A stretch of 24,131 nt of DNA from contig JBBAEA010000041.1 in the NCBI GenBank assembly GCA_041656175.1, positions 1 through 24,131 of the forward strand. The letters are read 5' to 3'. How positions within the stretch are numbered: position 1 is the first letter of the stretch; every line of letters begins with the position of its first letter. This DNA comes from JBBAEA01 sp041656175 (GTDB lineage Bacteria > Myxococcota_A > Bradymonadia > UBA4248). The notes below the pieces were generated by a model, which searched no databases, was not told where the DNA came from, and saw nothing but the letters and a program-made list of their open reading frames with translations. The position numbers and the translations under genes are program-made. Of this stretch, positions 1-8,282 are shown piece by piece.

Positions 1-120
1 GGAGGGGGGTGCGGGGGGAACCTTTTTTCTTTTGCAAAAAGGTTCCCCCCGTGCAAACTCAAAAGAAATACATAATGCTGAGTTTGGGGCAGAGCCCCAA
101 AAACAAATCAGAGTTTCCTT
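1..120 (+). repeat. REP-like intergenic repeat, family 2, copy 1
   Basis: Two hairpins lie in this stretch. The first is a perfect 15-bp inverted repeat (13-27 with 36-50, GGGGGGAACCTTTTT and its complement, 8-nt loop). The second is a short GC hairpin GGGGC-AGA-GCCCC inside TTTGGGGCAGAGCCCCAAA (83-101), followed by AAACAAATCAGAGTTTCCTT. The segments TTCCCCCCGTGCAAA, GGGGCNGAGCCCCAAAAA and AAATCAGA-TTTCCTT recur in the same order at 16814-16928, and part of them at 12135-12172, so this is a dispersed repeat. Neither hairpin is followed by a T-run on the plus strand, so it is not a standard terminator. The left boundary may lie outside the window. Confidence 0.75.
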
Positions 121-140
121 TTGGCTTTAAGTCGCATATA

Positions 141-166
141 AGGTTTTAGCGGCAGGTTTTAGCCGC
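141..166 (+). repeat. 13-bp tandem duplication before pcm
   Basis: Two adjacent 13-bp units, aggttttagcggc (141-153) and aggttttagccgc (154-166), match at 12 of 13 positions. The pair sits just upstream of the pcm ribosome binding site. A comparable 13-bp tandem duplication lies next to the other full copy of repeat family 2, at 16948-16973. Confidence 0.8.
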
Positions 167-180
167 ATAAGGTGGTTGCC

Positions 181-954
181 ATGTTAAAGAATCTCATCAT
201 TGTTTTAGGCGCTTTGATGCTTAGCGCTTGTGCGTCGAAAGAGACCTTAGTTGAGATACCGCGAGCGCAGGAAGATAGTGTAGAGATGCGCCAAGCGCGT
301 ATAGTAGAACGTCAAGCTCTCGTAGATCGTATTCGCACACAAGGCGTAAAGGATGAAGCGGTTTTAAACGCAATATTGTCGGTACCGCGCGAGGATTTTG
401 TGACGCAGCCCGCGCGACATCGCGCGTACGAGGATAGAAGTCTACCCGCGGGATACGAACAATCGACTTTGCGCCCAAGTTTGCTCGCTGCCATTATCGA
501 GGGGCTGCGCCTAGAACCTAGCGATTCTGTGCTAGAGATAGGGACGGGTAGCGGCTATATGACAGTGTTACTCAGTCGTTTAGCGCGAAAAGTCTACAGC
601 ATCGAAATATTAGAGCCCTTGGGGCAACTCGCCGCATATAATATAGAACAAGGTGGCTATAGCGATATTGAGCTTAAAGTGGGCGATGGCTACGAAGGCT
701 GGGAAGAGAAAGCGCCGTTTGACGCGATCGTTGTTAGCTGTGCACCTGATGGCGTCCCCAAACCCTTAGTTGAGCAACTCAAAGAGGGGGGGAGGGTCGT
801 TATTCCCGTTGGCACTCAGACGAGCACGACTTTGTACTTTATGCACAAAGAAAACGGCGTCTTAGTTGAAGATGCGCGAAAAGATGTATTGATTCCTAAG
901 ATGCAAAAACCTCTTAAACTCGATGCCATCGAGGATGAATCAACGAATAACTAG
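181..954 (+). CDS. pcm: Protein-L-isoaspartate O-methyltransferase with lipoprotein signal
   Basis: This gene encodes a PCMT-family enzyme, which uses S-adenosylmethionine to methylate L-isoaspartyl residues in damaged proteins. The SAM-binding motif I is clear (VLEIGTGSGYMTVLLSRLA, then VYSIEI). The region before it (AYEDRSLPAGYEQSTLRPSL) corresponds to the family's LPIGxGQTISQP segment. I start it at ATG 181 because AAGGTGG (168-174) lies 6 nt upstream; a GTG at 172 in the same frame overlaps that site. The first ~20 residues form a hydrophobic signal ending in LMLSACAS, a good lipobox, so the product is predicted to be an envelope lipoprotein rather than the usual cytoplasmic Pcm. At 257 aa it is longer than typical ~210-aa Pcm, and the extra length is mostly N-terminal. 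It stands alone, converging on the large minus-strand gene at 1040. Family assignment is secure; the location is inferred from the signal. Confidence 0.9.
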   Translation: MLKNLIIVLGALMLSACASKETLVEIPRAQEDSVEMRQARIVERQALVDRIRTQGVKDEAVLNAILSVPREDFVTQPARHRAYEDRSLPAGYEQSTLRPSLLAAIIEGLRLEPSDSVLEIGTGSGYMTVLLSRLARKVYSIEILEPLGQLAAYNIEQGGYSDIELKVGDGYEGWEEKAPFDAIVVSCAPDGVPKPLVEQLKEGGRVVIPVGTQTSTTLYFMHKENGVLVEDARKDVLIPKMQKPLKLDAIEDESTNN

Positions 955-981
955 CGCGCGTCGATGAAAAAATTTTGATGA

Positions 982-1003
982 GGGAGGAAAACGAGTTCCC
1001 CCC
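982..1003. terminator. Candidate bidirectional hairpin between convergent genes
   Basis: GGGAGGAA (982-989) pairs with TTCCCCCC (996-1003), with one G-T type mismatch and a 6-nt loop. It lies between the convergent ends of pcm and the archerase-like gene. No strong T-run follows on the plus strand. On the minus strand the hairpin is followed by mixed sequence that includes TTTT further on. Function is inferred from position. Confidence 0.35.
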
Positions 1004-1039
1004 CAATATCCTGAAAAAAGCGACTGCTAATTTACGGCA

Positions 1040-4000
1040 CTACGCTCTGTCCATACTGGAGCGTTTTGCTTTTTGGCGCTTGATCTCTTGTAAAAAGACA
1101 AGATTGTCTTTGTGGAATTGTCGGAATGCTACGGAGAGCATGAGTTTTATACGGTTGAGCTGGTTAACTTCACTGGCGCCTGGATCGTAGTCGATAGCGG
1201 CAATGTTAGCTTTAGGATAGTTCTCGCGCAAAACCTTTATCATGCCCTTGCCCGTTACGTGGTTAGGCAAACACGCGAAGGGCTGTAAGCAAAGAATATT
1301 ATTCACGCCCATGTGAATAAGTTCTAGCATTTCGGCGGTGAGGAACCAGCCTTCACCAGTCTGATTGCCGAATTGTAAATACGGCTCAGTGAAGTCCTTG
1401 AGCTCGTGAATGCTGGGTGGTGCCTCGAAACGCTCGCTGGCTTGAAGCGCTTCCTTCATAGGTTTTTGGTAAAATTCGATGAGTTTAACTAAAAGCTTCC
1501 CAACGATGGAGCTTGCTTTAGATTTGCCCAAGTACTTGTGGTTGTATTCGCTATCGGCGATAGTATAGAGGAAGAAGCCCATAAGATCGGGGACAACGGC
1601 CTCCGCGCCCTCGCTCTCGAGTATGTCGATCACATGATTGTTCGCAGTGGGGTGGAATTTGACCAAGATCTCGCCGACTATGCCTACACGTACCTTTGGA
1701 ACGTCGTATAGGGGTAGAGCATCGAAGTCTGCTACGATTTCAGAGCAGTTGCGCTTGAAGTGATCAAAGCGCGCAATATTAATATCGGCGCAAACCCGTT
1801 CGTTCCACTTTTCGTAGAGCGCTTCTGCGCTACCTTTGGTGGCTTCGTAAGGACGCGTGCGGTAGAGGCAGCGCATGAGAAGGTCACCGTAAACGATGGC
1901 CTGGACGGCGCGGTGCAACATTTGGAAGTTGATTTTCATGCCCGGGTGCTGCTCAAAGCCTTGTGCGGATAGCGCGATCACGGGGATGTGACCGAGTTGG
2001 GCGTCGCGTAGACCCTTGCGGATGAAGGCAGCGTAGTTGGTAGCACGACAGCCACCACCAGTTTGTGTAATGATAACCGAGGTTTCATGGGGATCGTATT
2101 GTCCAGATTTCAGCGCTTTGATAATTTGGCCTGTGGTCAAAATCGACGGATAACACGCATCGTTATTGACGTACTTCAATCCTTCTTCTACGGCTTCGTG
2201 GTCGGTGTCTGGGAGTACTACGAGATTGTAACCCGAGTAGTGGAAGGCCTTCTCAATGAGTCTAAAGTGTATAGGACTCATCTGAGGGCTAATGATGGTG
2301 TGGGTTTTACGCATCTTCTTGGTGAAGACTGGCCAGTCGTAGTCGAGCTTGTGCAGTTTGGGCTTGTAGTTATGGCGCTCGCGATCTGCTAGAGCCGCCT
2401 TGAGCGAACGTATGCGAATGCGCGCAGCACCAATATTGTTACCCTCATCAATCTTGAGCGACGTGTAGATTTTTCCACCGCTAGATAAGATCTCGTGGAC
2501 TTGGTCGGTGGTCACAGCGTCAAGCCCGCAACCAAAGGAATTGAGCTGAATGAGTTCGAGCTTCTGTTGCGTGTTCACAAAGCGAGCCGCTGCATACAGG
2601 CGAGAATGGTAGACCCACTGGTCAAAGACGCGCAGAGGATCGTCCATCTGACCTCGGTGAGAAACACTATCCTCGGTTAAAACGGCAATACCGAAGCTCG
2701 TTATCATCTCGGGGATTCCGTGATGTATCTCGGGATCGACGTGATAGGGGCGACCCGCTAAAACGACGCCGCGCGCATTCGTCCTTTGTATGTACTCAAG
2801 CGCCTCGTCGCCAGCGCGCTGGATGTCGGCTTTGTAGTTATCGCGCTCGGCAAAGGCGAGTTCACTTGCGCGTTTGACCTCCTCAAGCGTGAGATCTGGA
2901 TAATCCTTGCTGAACTCCTCGTATAGGCGTACATGCAAGTTTTTTCTATCATCAAGGTTGAAGAAAGGGTTTCGGTAGGCGACGTTATTGCGCTTAAAAG
3001 AATCCGTATTGTGGCGGATTACCTCTGGATAAGATGTGACGATTGGGCAATTATAATGATTAGTTGACGATTCAAATTCTTTTTGCTCGTACGGAATGCA
3101 AGGATAGAAGATAAAATCAGGATTTTGTTCGACTAGCCACTCAATGTGCCCGTGCACAATTTTAGCAGGGTAGCAGGCCGATTCGGAAGGGATGCTCTCT
3201 AGCCCCTTCTCATAAATTGCCTTTGTCGAAACAGGCGACAAAAGTACACTAAAACCTAACTTCGTTAAGAAGCTGTGCCAGAATGGGTAGTTTTCATAAA
3301 GGTTTAAAACCCTAGGAATTCCTACCACTCCACGTGTCGCCTCTTCGGGCGTTAGTGACGTATAATCGAAGGTTCTATCGTGTTTATAGCGATATAAGTT
3401 CGGTATTTCCGAGACTTTGTTACCAGTAACTGGGCGCTCGCAGCGGTTTCCCGAAATAAAACGCTTGCCATCGGGGAAGCGATTGATCGTTAACAAACAC
3501 TTGTTGGTACAAGCCGCGCAACGCATGTGGCTAACGTCGTTCTTAAACGACAACAAATCCTCAGCTTGACGCATGGTGCTGATCGTACCCTCAACGTGGC
3601 GCTCGCGCGCGATGAGAGCCGCTCCAAAGGCACCCATGAGCCCAGCGATGTCGGGACGCGTCGCTTTTAGCCCCGCGACGTTCTCGAAAACACGAAGAAC
3701 TGCATCATTATAAAACGTTCCACCCTGCACAATAACGTTTGTTCCCATCTGCTCGGGATTGCGCAGTTTTACGACCTTGTAAAGCGCGTTCTTGATAACC
3801 GAATAGCACAAGCCCGCCGAAATTTCACCAACGCTTGCACCCTCTTTTTGAGCCTGCTTGACGCGTGAGTTCATAAATACTGTGCAGCGCGTACCCAAAT
3901 CGATGGGGCCAGGCGCAAAGTATGCTTCGCGCGCAAAGTCGGAAACGCTGTAACCAAGCGACTTTGCAAACGTTTCAATAAAGGAACCACAGCCCGAGGA

Positions 4001-5326
4001 ACAGGCTTCATTGAGCATAATGCTGTCGATGACCCCGTCGCGAATGCGCAAGCACTTCATGTCCTGCCCGCCTATGTCCAAAATAAATTCGACTTGGGGC
4101 AAAAAGTGTTGAGCGGCCTTATAGTGCGCTATGGTCTCGATCTCCCCATCGTCCACACACAACGCCTCCTTTATCAAACCCTCGCCGTAACCCGTTACGC
4201 AAGCGCGACCGAGCTTGAGCGACTTGGGGAGTTTCTTGTCTAAGCGCCGCAACTCATCCAAAACGCGGTTCAGAGGCTGACCTTCGTTACTTCCGTAAAA
4301 ATGGTATAATAATTCTCCGTCTTGGGAAATTAATGCAATTTTTGTCGTTGTGGAGCCCGCATCGATGCCTAAAAATGCAGTTCCTTCGTAGGTCGCTAAA
4401 TCAGCTCTCGCTACCGACGCACCCGCGTGCTCCCTCACGAACTCTTCGTATTCTTCTTGCGATTTGAATAAGGGCTCCAAGCGCTGTGTCTCTTCGAGCA
4501 AAAAGTCGTTGTGGTCGATCATGCGCTCTAAAATTTCGCCAAAATGAATACCCGCATTCTCACGCGATAAGAGCGCGGCACCCATAGCTACAAACAAATG
4601 AGCGTCTTCGGGTATAAGTACTTCATCATCCGATAAATTTAAAGTTGTGATGAAGCTCTCGCGCAGAGATCCCAAAAAATGCAAAGGACCGCCTAAAAGC
4701 GCGACTTTCCCACGAATCGGGTGTCCACACGCTAGCACGCTAACCGTTTGGTTTACTACCGCCTGAAACACCGACGCCGCGATATCCTCGCGTCTGGCGC
4801 CCTCATTGAGCAGTGGCTGTATATCCGTCTTGGCAAACACGCCGCAGCGCGCAGCTATTGGGTAAATAATTTGTTTCCCTCGAGCGAGCTCGTCTAAGCC
4901 CGCCGCATCGGTTTCTAGGAGTGAGGCCATCTGATCGATAAATGCGCCAGTCCCACCTGCGCAGGTTCCGTTCATCCGCTGGTCTAGTGTCGCTCCAAAG
5001 TACGTGATTTTTGCATCCTCGCCGCCCAATTCGATGGCGACGTCTGTTTGCGGAATAATGCTCTCTACCGCCTTGCTCGAGGCAATAACCTCTTGGCAAA
5101 ACGGCAAATCTAATGCCCGCGCGAGTCCCAAGCCCGCCGACCCCGTCACGCTCACTGTGATGGTGTCGCTGCCGAGTTTCGCTTCAATTTCGCGCAAAAT
5201 ATGCCCGACCGCCGTGCCTATTTCCGAAAAATGCCGCCGGTAGCTTGAGTAGAGCTCTTTGCCATCTGTACAAATGGCTACTGCCTTCACTGTTGTTGAA
5301 CCAACATCTAAACCAAGATGCCACAT
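1040..5326 (-). CDS. Giant 2-hydroxyacyl-CoA dehydratase activase-type protein (two BcrAD/archerase domains, DUF2229, HgdB-like)
   Basis: The 1428-aa protein has two BadF/BadG/BcrA/BcrD ATPase domains in tandem. Domain 1 has phosphate-binding DVGSTTVK (residues 7-14), GGEDAK, and cysteines 122 and 161. Domain 2 (about 315-580) has DAGSTTTK, GGQDMK, and a cysteine pair in NEACSSG and GTRC. Both pairs are 39 residues apart, as in HgdC, where such cysteines hold the bridging [4Fe-4S] cluster of the dimer. MRCAACTNKC (about 600) and GNRC follow, then a long DUF2229/HgdB-like region with conserved cysteines (SESACYP, NSFGCGLD, NNDACYP, TGGGCRATN, PFACLPNH). The family couples ATP hydrolysis to low-potential electron transfer; the substrate of these large fusions is not known to me. 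I start at ATG 5326 because GAGG lies 6 nt upstream and the product then begins at the ATPase fold. No partner dehydratase genes are visible nearby. Confidence 0.88.
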   Translation of the reverse strand: MWHLGLDVGSTTVKAVAICTDGKELYSSYRRHFSEIGTAVGHILREIEAKLGSDTITVSVTGSAGLGLARALDLPFCQEVIASSKAVESIIPQTDVAIELGGEDAKITYFGATLDQRMNGTCAGGTGAFIDQMASLLETDAAGLDELARGKQIIYPIAARCGVFAKTDIQPLLNEGARREDIAASVFQAVVNQTVSVLACGHPIRGKVALLGGPLHFLGSLRESFITTLNLSDDEVLIPEDAHLFVAMGAALLSRENAGIHFGEILERMIDHNDFLLEETQRLEPLFKSQEEYEEFVREHAGASVARADLATYEGTAFLGIDAGSTTTKIALISQDGELLYHFYGSNEGQPLNRVLDELRRLDKKLPKSLKLGRACVTGYGEGLIKEALCVDDGEIETIAHYKAAQHFLPQVEFILDIGGQDMKCLRIRDGVIDSIMLNEACSSGCGSFIETFAKSLGYSVSDFAREAYFAPGPIDLGTRCTVFMNSRVKQAQKEGASVGEISAGLCYSVIKNALYKVVKLRNPEQMGTNVIVQGGTFYNDAVLRVFENVAGLKATRPDIAGLMGAFGAALIARERHVEGTISTMRQAEDLLSFKNDVSHMRCAACTNKCLLTINRFPDGKRFISGNRCERPVTGNKVSEIPNLYRYKHDRTFDYTSLTPEEATRGVVGIPRVLNLYENYPFWHSFLTKLGFSVLLSPVSTKAIYEKGLESIPSESACYPAKIVHGHIEWLVEQNPDFIFYPCIPYEQKEFESSTNHYNCPIVTSYPEVIRHNTDSFKRNNVAYRNPFFNLDDRKNLHVRLYEEFSKDYPDLTLEEVKRASELAFAERDNYKADIQRAGDEALEYIQRTNARGVVLAGRPYHVDPEIHHGIPEMITSFGIAVLTEDSVSHRGQMDDPLRVFDQWVYHSRLYAAARFVNTQQKLELIQLNSFGCGLDAVTTDQVHEILSSGGKIYTSLKIDEGNNIGAARIRIRSLKAALADRERHNYKPKLHKLDYDWPVFTKKMRKTHTIISPQMSPIHFRLIEKAFHYSGYNLVVLPDTDHEAVEEGLKYVNNDACYPSILTTGQIIKALKSGQYDPHETSVIITQTGGGCRATNYAAFIRKGLRDAQLGHIPVIALSAQGFEQHPGMKINFQMLHRAVQAIVYGDLLMRCLYRTRPYEATKGSAEALYEKWNERVCADINIARFDHFKRNCSEIVADFDALPLYDVPKVRVGIVGEILVKFHPTANNHVIDILESEGAEAVVPDLMGFFLYTIADSEYNHKYLGKSKASSIVGKLLVKLIEFYQKPMKEALQASERFEAPPSIHELKDFTEPYLQFGNQTGEGWFLTAEMLELIHMGVNNILCLQPFACLPNHVTGKGMIKVLRENYPKANIAAIDYDPGASEVNQLNRIKLMLSVAFRQFHKDNLVFLQEIKRQKAKRSSMDRA

Positions 5327-5444
5327 ATTAAACCTCAAAGAAACAATGGTGCATATCGCACACATACCTACACTTAATATTTATTCTACACTAGCGCAAG
5401 CAGGATAGATATAGAATTAACTTTAGGCGTTGTCTGCATTTTTT

Positions 5445-5590
5445 GTGGGGGGCTTCCCCCCTACGCGCAAGCTTCCCTCACAATTCGCTAAGTTCCGCTT
5501 TATTTTGTGCGATGTTTTCGCTAAACGCTCAACCATCGCACAAAATGCGTCACTAAGCGAATTCCTCGGGTGATCTTGCGCTACCCCCCC
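5445..5590 (-). repeat. Long covarying hairpin element, copy A
   Basis: Read on the minus strand, it starts with G-rich GGGGGGTAGCGCAAGATC and ends with CTTGCGCGTAGGGGGG-AAG-CCCCCCAC. In between lies a long imperfect stem: ATTCGCTAAG...ATTTTGTGCGATG against its complement. It is capped by a loop reading GAGCGTTTAGCGAAAA (plus-strand 5515-5530). Copies B, C and D share the ends and loop, but the stem sequence differs while staying paired. This copy lies in a divergent promoter region, so a simple terminator role does not fit. Confidence 0.85.
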
Positions 5591-5642
5591 TCGCTTCACT
5601 ACGCGCGTTAAAAAAACATGGGTTTTCCTGCCTAGCGTCCTT

Positions 5643-5686
5643 TTTTAGCATGTACAGCATAGATTTTTAGCATGTACAGCACAGAT
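5643..5686 (+). repeat. 22-bp tandem repeat with TGTACA cores
   Basis: Two head-to-tail units (5643-5664 and 5665-5686) differ at a single base. Each begins TTTTAGCATGTACAGCA and contains the palindrome TGTACA. The 22-bp period is close to two helical turns, so both cores face the same side of the DNA, as paired operator sites often do. It could equally be a chance slippage duplication. It lies 217 bp upstream of holA. Confidence 0.75.
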
Positions 5687-5902
5687 CCCAATGGCGGCCA
5701 TTACTAGCCTTGCCATGCACAATCCTTGACTGCTGCTTTGAGTTTTTCTTTTACACAAGTCGCTGCAATCATTGTGAGTTCGAGTATAGCAAGCCCGAGA
5801 AGTGACCCGATCGGAGCACGAAAGCTAGACATTTTTACGCATGACGCATACTTTGTCTACCTGCCAAGGGCAGGGTGCTCTATACGTTTGAAAAGTGAAT
5901 TT

Positions 5903-6925
5903 ATGTCAAAAAAAGATATCGATGAGAGTGAAAAGCTGATAAAACATTTGTTATCTAGTGATCCCCTAGAGCCAGTGTATCTGATCTATGGCGAGGAAAG
6001 CTACATAATAGATGAGGCCATCGAGCTTTTAGCGAAAAAGCGCTTTAAGGGCGAGGAGATTGATGCGCTTTCGTGGGAGCAGTATAGGGCTGCGGATAAG
6101 GATCTGCAGTTCCGACGCGTAGTCGATTCTCTGCGCACGGTGTCGATGTTTGGGGGACCCAAAGTCATTATTTTGCGCGAAGCCGAGGTGCTTCCTGAGT
6201 CTTCTTTGCAGCTGCTTGTCGAGTATGTCAAAAAACCTGCGCAGCGCGCGCACCTCGTGATAGTGGCGAGCAAACTCGATATGCGAAAAAAATCTTGGGC
6301 TAGCCTTAAAAAAGGCGCATTTTCGGCACAATGCGCCCCACTATCGGAATACCAAGCAGCATCGTGGATTGCGGAGCAGGCGCGCTTAAAGAAAATAAAT
6401 TTAAACCGCGAAGCCATTGATTATTTGTCGATGAGTATTGGGCCAAACCGTTCGATGATTGCGCAGAATCTCGAAAAAATCGCCATCTGCTTTCCCGATG
6501 CACAGAGCATATCGCTTAAGGACATAGAGGATCATGTAGTCGATACACGGGAGCGCAGTGTCTTTGAGCTTACACGCGCAATCTCAAAGCGAAAACTCGA
6601 GGGCGCCATGCTGGCTTTCCGAGCGTTGATAGCCCAGAACCAAGATCCTATTGCGATTAACGCCATGATTGCTCGACAAGCGCGCATGTCCTTGCAGGTA
6701 AAGTTGGCTCAAACACTGCGCTTATCAGATCAAGACATGATGTCGCGTTTTAGAATTCCTTTCTTTGCACTCAAGGAATATAAGGAGGCCGCTCATAGTT
6801 ATAGTTTAGGGGAGCTTTATCGCTTACACAGCTTATGCTTTGAGGCCGATAGAGAGCTAAAATCGATGCCAATACCAAAACACTTGGTTATTGAGAAACT
6901 ACTCATCGCAAACCATGGTAAATGA
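5903..6925 (+). CDS. holA: DNA polymerase III subunit delta
   Basis: The 340-aa product matches HolA in length and pattern. HolA is the clamp-loader subunit that opens the beta sliding clamp. The N-terminus PLEPVYLIYGEESYIIDEAIELL matches the family's characteristic P-V-Y-L-x-G-E-E start. Later landmarks are SMFGGPKVIILREAE, the P-loop-less AAA+-like region with HLVIVASKLDMRKKSWASLKK, and the C-terminal collar domain (RSVFELTRAISKRKLEGAMLAF...ALIAQNQDPIAINAMIARQARM). I choose ATG 5903 rather than the far upstream end of the open frame, because conserved sequence begins soon after it and the resulting length fits the family. The upstream ribosome binding site is weak (GAAAAGTG). It appears monocistronic, with 143 bp before patB. 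Confidence 0.92.
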   Translation: MSKKDIDESEKLIKHLLSSDPLEPVYLIYGEESYIIDEAIELLAKKRFKGEEIDALSWEQYRAADKDLQFRRVVDSLRTVSMFGGPKVIILREAEVLPESSLQLLVEYVKKPAQRAHLVIVASKLDMRKKSWASLKKGAFSAQCAPLSEYQAASWIAEQARLKKINLNREAIDYLSMSIGPNRSMIAQNLEKIAICFPDAQSISLKDIEDHVVDTRERSVFELTRAISKRKLEGAMLAFRALIAQNQDPIAINAMIARQARMSLQVKLAQTLRLSDQDMMSRFRIPFFALKEYKEAAHSYSLGELYRLHSLCFEADRELKSMPIPKHLVIEKLLIANHGK

Positions 6926-6991
6926 AGACGGGCGTTTATTCCGAAATTAGCGAGCAGCTTTCTGCGTTTTGTGCGTAAAAACTACATTTGA

Positions 6992-7051
6992 CCTAATAAA
7001 ATATACGTCTTAATCAATATTTTTAAATATTATACGTCAATCCTAATAAAA
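6992..7051 (+). promoter_or_regulatory. Candidate operator/promoter upstream of the C-S lyase
   Basis: CCTAATAAAA occurs at 6992-7001 and 7042-7051, and TATACGTC at 7002-7009 and 7031-7038, so two different words are each repeated. Between them is an AT-rich inverted repeat (AATATTT-TT-AAATATT, 7016-7031). The block ends 17 bp before the patB start. Such a nested arrangement suggests a regulator binding site overlapping the promoter; the regulator is unknown. Confidence 0.45.
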
Positions 7052-7068
7052 ACAGCAGGTATTTACTT

Positions 7069-8259
7069 ATGTATGATTTTACTACACACTACGATCGCAG
7101 TGATTTAGGCTCCTATAAGTGGGAGGCAGCAAAGAAACTCAACCACCATTTTGATCCCACATGCATTCCGCTTTCGGTGGCAGATATGGAATTTGCTACG
7201 GCACCTGAGATCGTCGAGGGCTTAAAGAGCTACCTCGATACTGTGATTTTGGGTTACGCGGCGCCAACGAAAGCCTACAAAGAAGCGGTACAGAATTGGA
7301 TGCTTTCGAGACATCAATTCGCGCTAGAATTGGACGAGATTGTTAATACCAGTGGCGTTGTTCAGGCGCTGTTTAACGCTGTGCGCTCCCTGACAGAAGA
7401 AGGCGATGGTGTCATTATTATGCCACCTGTTTATTACCCCTTCTTTAGAGCGGTGGAGGCTTCTCATCGCAAAGTGCTTCGCTGCCCGCTTATTGCGGGA
7501 CAAGAGCGCTTTGAGATCGATTTCGACAAATTTGAGCAATTAGCGGCTAGCGGCGAGGCTAAGGCGCTGATGTTTTGTAGCCCGCACAATCCAGTTTCAC
7601 GTGTGTGGACGCGCGAGGAGTTAAAACGACTAGAAGCTATCATTTTAAAATACGATCTTTTGCTCCTCTCGGATGAAATTCATGCCGACCTCTGCATGCC
7701 AGGACACAAACACTGTGTATTTGCCTCGCTCTCTCCTGAGTTGGCGCAGCGCAGCGTGACTTTTTTGGCAGCAACGAAATCCTTTAATATCGCGGGTTTG
7801 ACGCTGAGCAGCATTATCATTAAAAACGCCGAGCTACGTGAAAAGTTTAAAGCTGGCTTGCAAGCTGTAGCTCTACATTCTATCTCGGGCATTGCCTACG
7901 AGGCTACACGCCTTGCCTATACTCGCGCAGAGCCATGGCTAGATGCCGTTATTGAGATTGTTTATCACAACTACAAAGTGTTTAAGCGCTTTATCCAAGA
8001 GCGATTACCACAGCTCAAGCTATACCCACTTGAGGGAAGCTACCTCGCCTTGCTAGAGGAACGCGTCTTGGGGCTAGACAAAGAGGCGCTGGAAACTATG
8101 CATATTAAAGCGCAGCTCTACCTTGATGAGGGGTATATATTTGGCGAGGAGGGAACAGGATTTTCGCGCTTTAACCTAGCGGTTCCCACCGATGTGATAG
8201 AGGCTGCACTACTGCGACTAGAGCTTGGCATTAAAGAGCTGTTGAGCAGCAAAAACTGA
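7069..8259 (+). CDS. patB: PatB/MalY-type C-S lyase (cystathionine beta-lyase), PLP-dependent
   Basis: This 396-aa fold-type I PLP enzyme belongs to the MalY/PatB group, which cleaves C-S bonds of cystathionine or cysteine conjugates to give pyruvate, ammonia and a thiol. The N-terminus MYDFTTHYDRSDLGSYKW and IPLSVADMEFATAPEI are typical of this group. Further marks are LGYAAPT, CSPHNPVSRVWTREEL (PLP-contacting Asn174), SDEIHADL (Asp202), the PLP lysine in AATKSFNIAGL (Lys237), and the C-terminal arginine in TGFSRFNLAVP. ATG 7069 is preceded by AGGT about 9 nt upstream. Some MalY-like proteins also act as regulators or in aminotransferase reactions, so the exact substrate is uncertain. The gene looks monocistronic, with its own candidate operator just upstream, and ends next to hairpin element B. 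Confidence 0.87.
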   Translation: MYDFTTHYDRSDLGSYKWEAAKKLNHHFDPTCIPLSVADMEFATAPEIVEGLKSYLDTVILGYAAPTKAYKEAVQNWMLSRHQFALELDEIVNTSGVVQALFNAVRSLTEEGDGVIIMPPVYYPFFRAVEASHRKVLRCPLIAGQERFEIDFDKFEQLAASGEAKALMFCSPHNPVSRVWTREELKRLEAIILKYDLLLLSDEIHADLCMPGHKHCVFASLSPELAQRSVTFLAATKSFNIAGLTLSSIIIKNAELREKFKAGLQAVALHSISGIAYEATRLAYTRAEPWLDAVIEIVYHNYKVFKRFIQERLPQLKLYPLEGSYLALLEERVLGLDKEALETMHIKAQLYLDEGYIFGEEGTGFSRFNLAVPTDVIEAALLRLELGIKELLSSKN

Positions 8260-8282
8260 TGTTTTTTGAGAAAAACGAAAAT

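Larger units (their letters stand above)
5327..5902. other. Divergent spacer (576 bp) between archerase-like gene and holA
   Basis: The spacer holds the minus-strand leader of the archerase-like gene, one long hairpin element (5445-5590) and a 22-bp tandem repeat (5643-5686). The holA frame stays open back to 5726, but its upstream 59 codons show no protein-like character and precede the HolA N-terminus, so I treat them as non-coding. I see no other gene. Confidence 0.6.

Noticed and set aside
83..101. GGGGC-AGA-GCCCC hairpin as an intrinsic terminator
   Set aside because: It is followed by an A-run rather than a T-run on the plus strand, and on the minus strand it is not followed by T's either; it is part of a dispersed repeat.
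1035..1075. tRNA-like D-arm on the minus strand at the end of the archerase-like gene (GCTC-CAGTATGGACA-GAGC, encoding SSMDRA)
   Set aside because: The D-arm resemblance is real, but there is no anticodon stem, no TTCGAATC-type T-arm and no acceptor stem around it, so it is not a tRNA; at most a chance match or old fragment.
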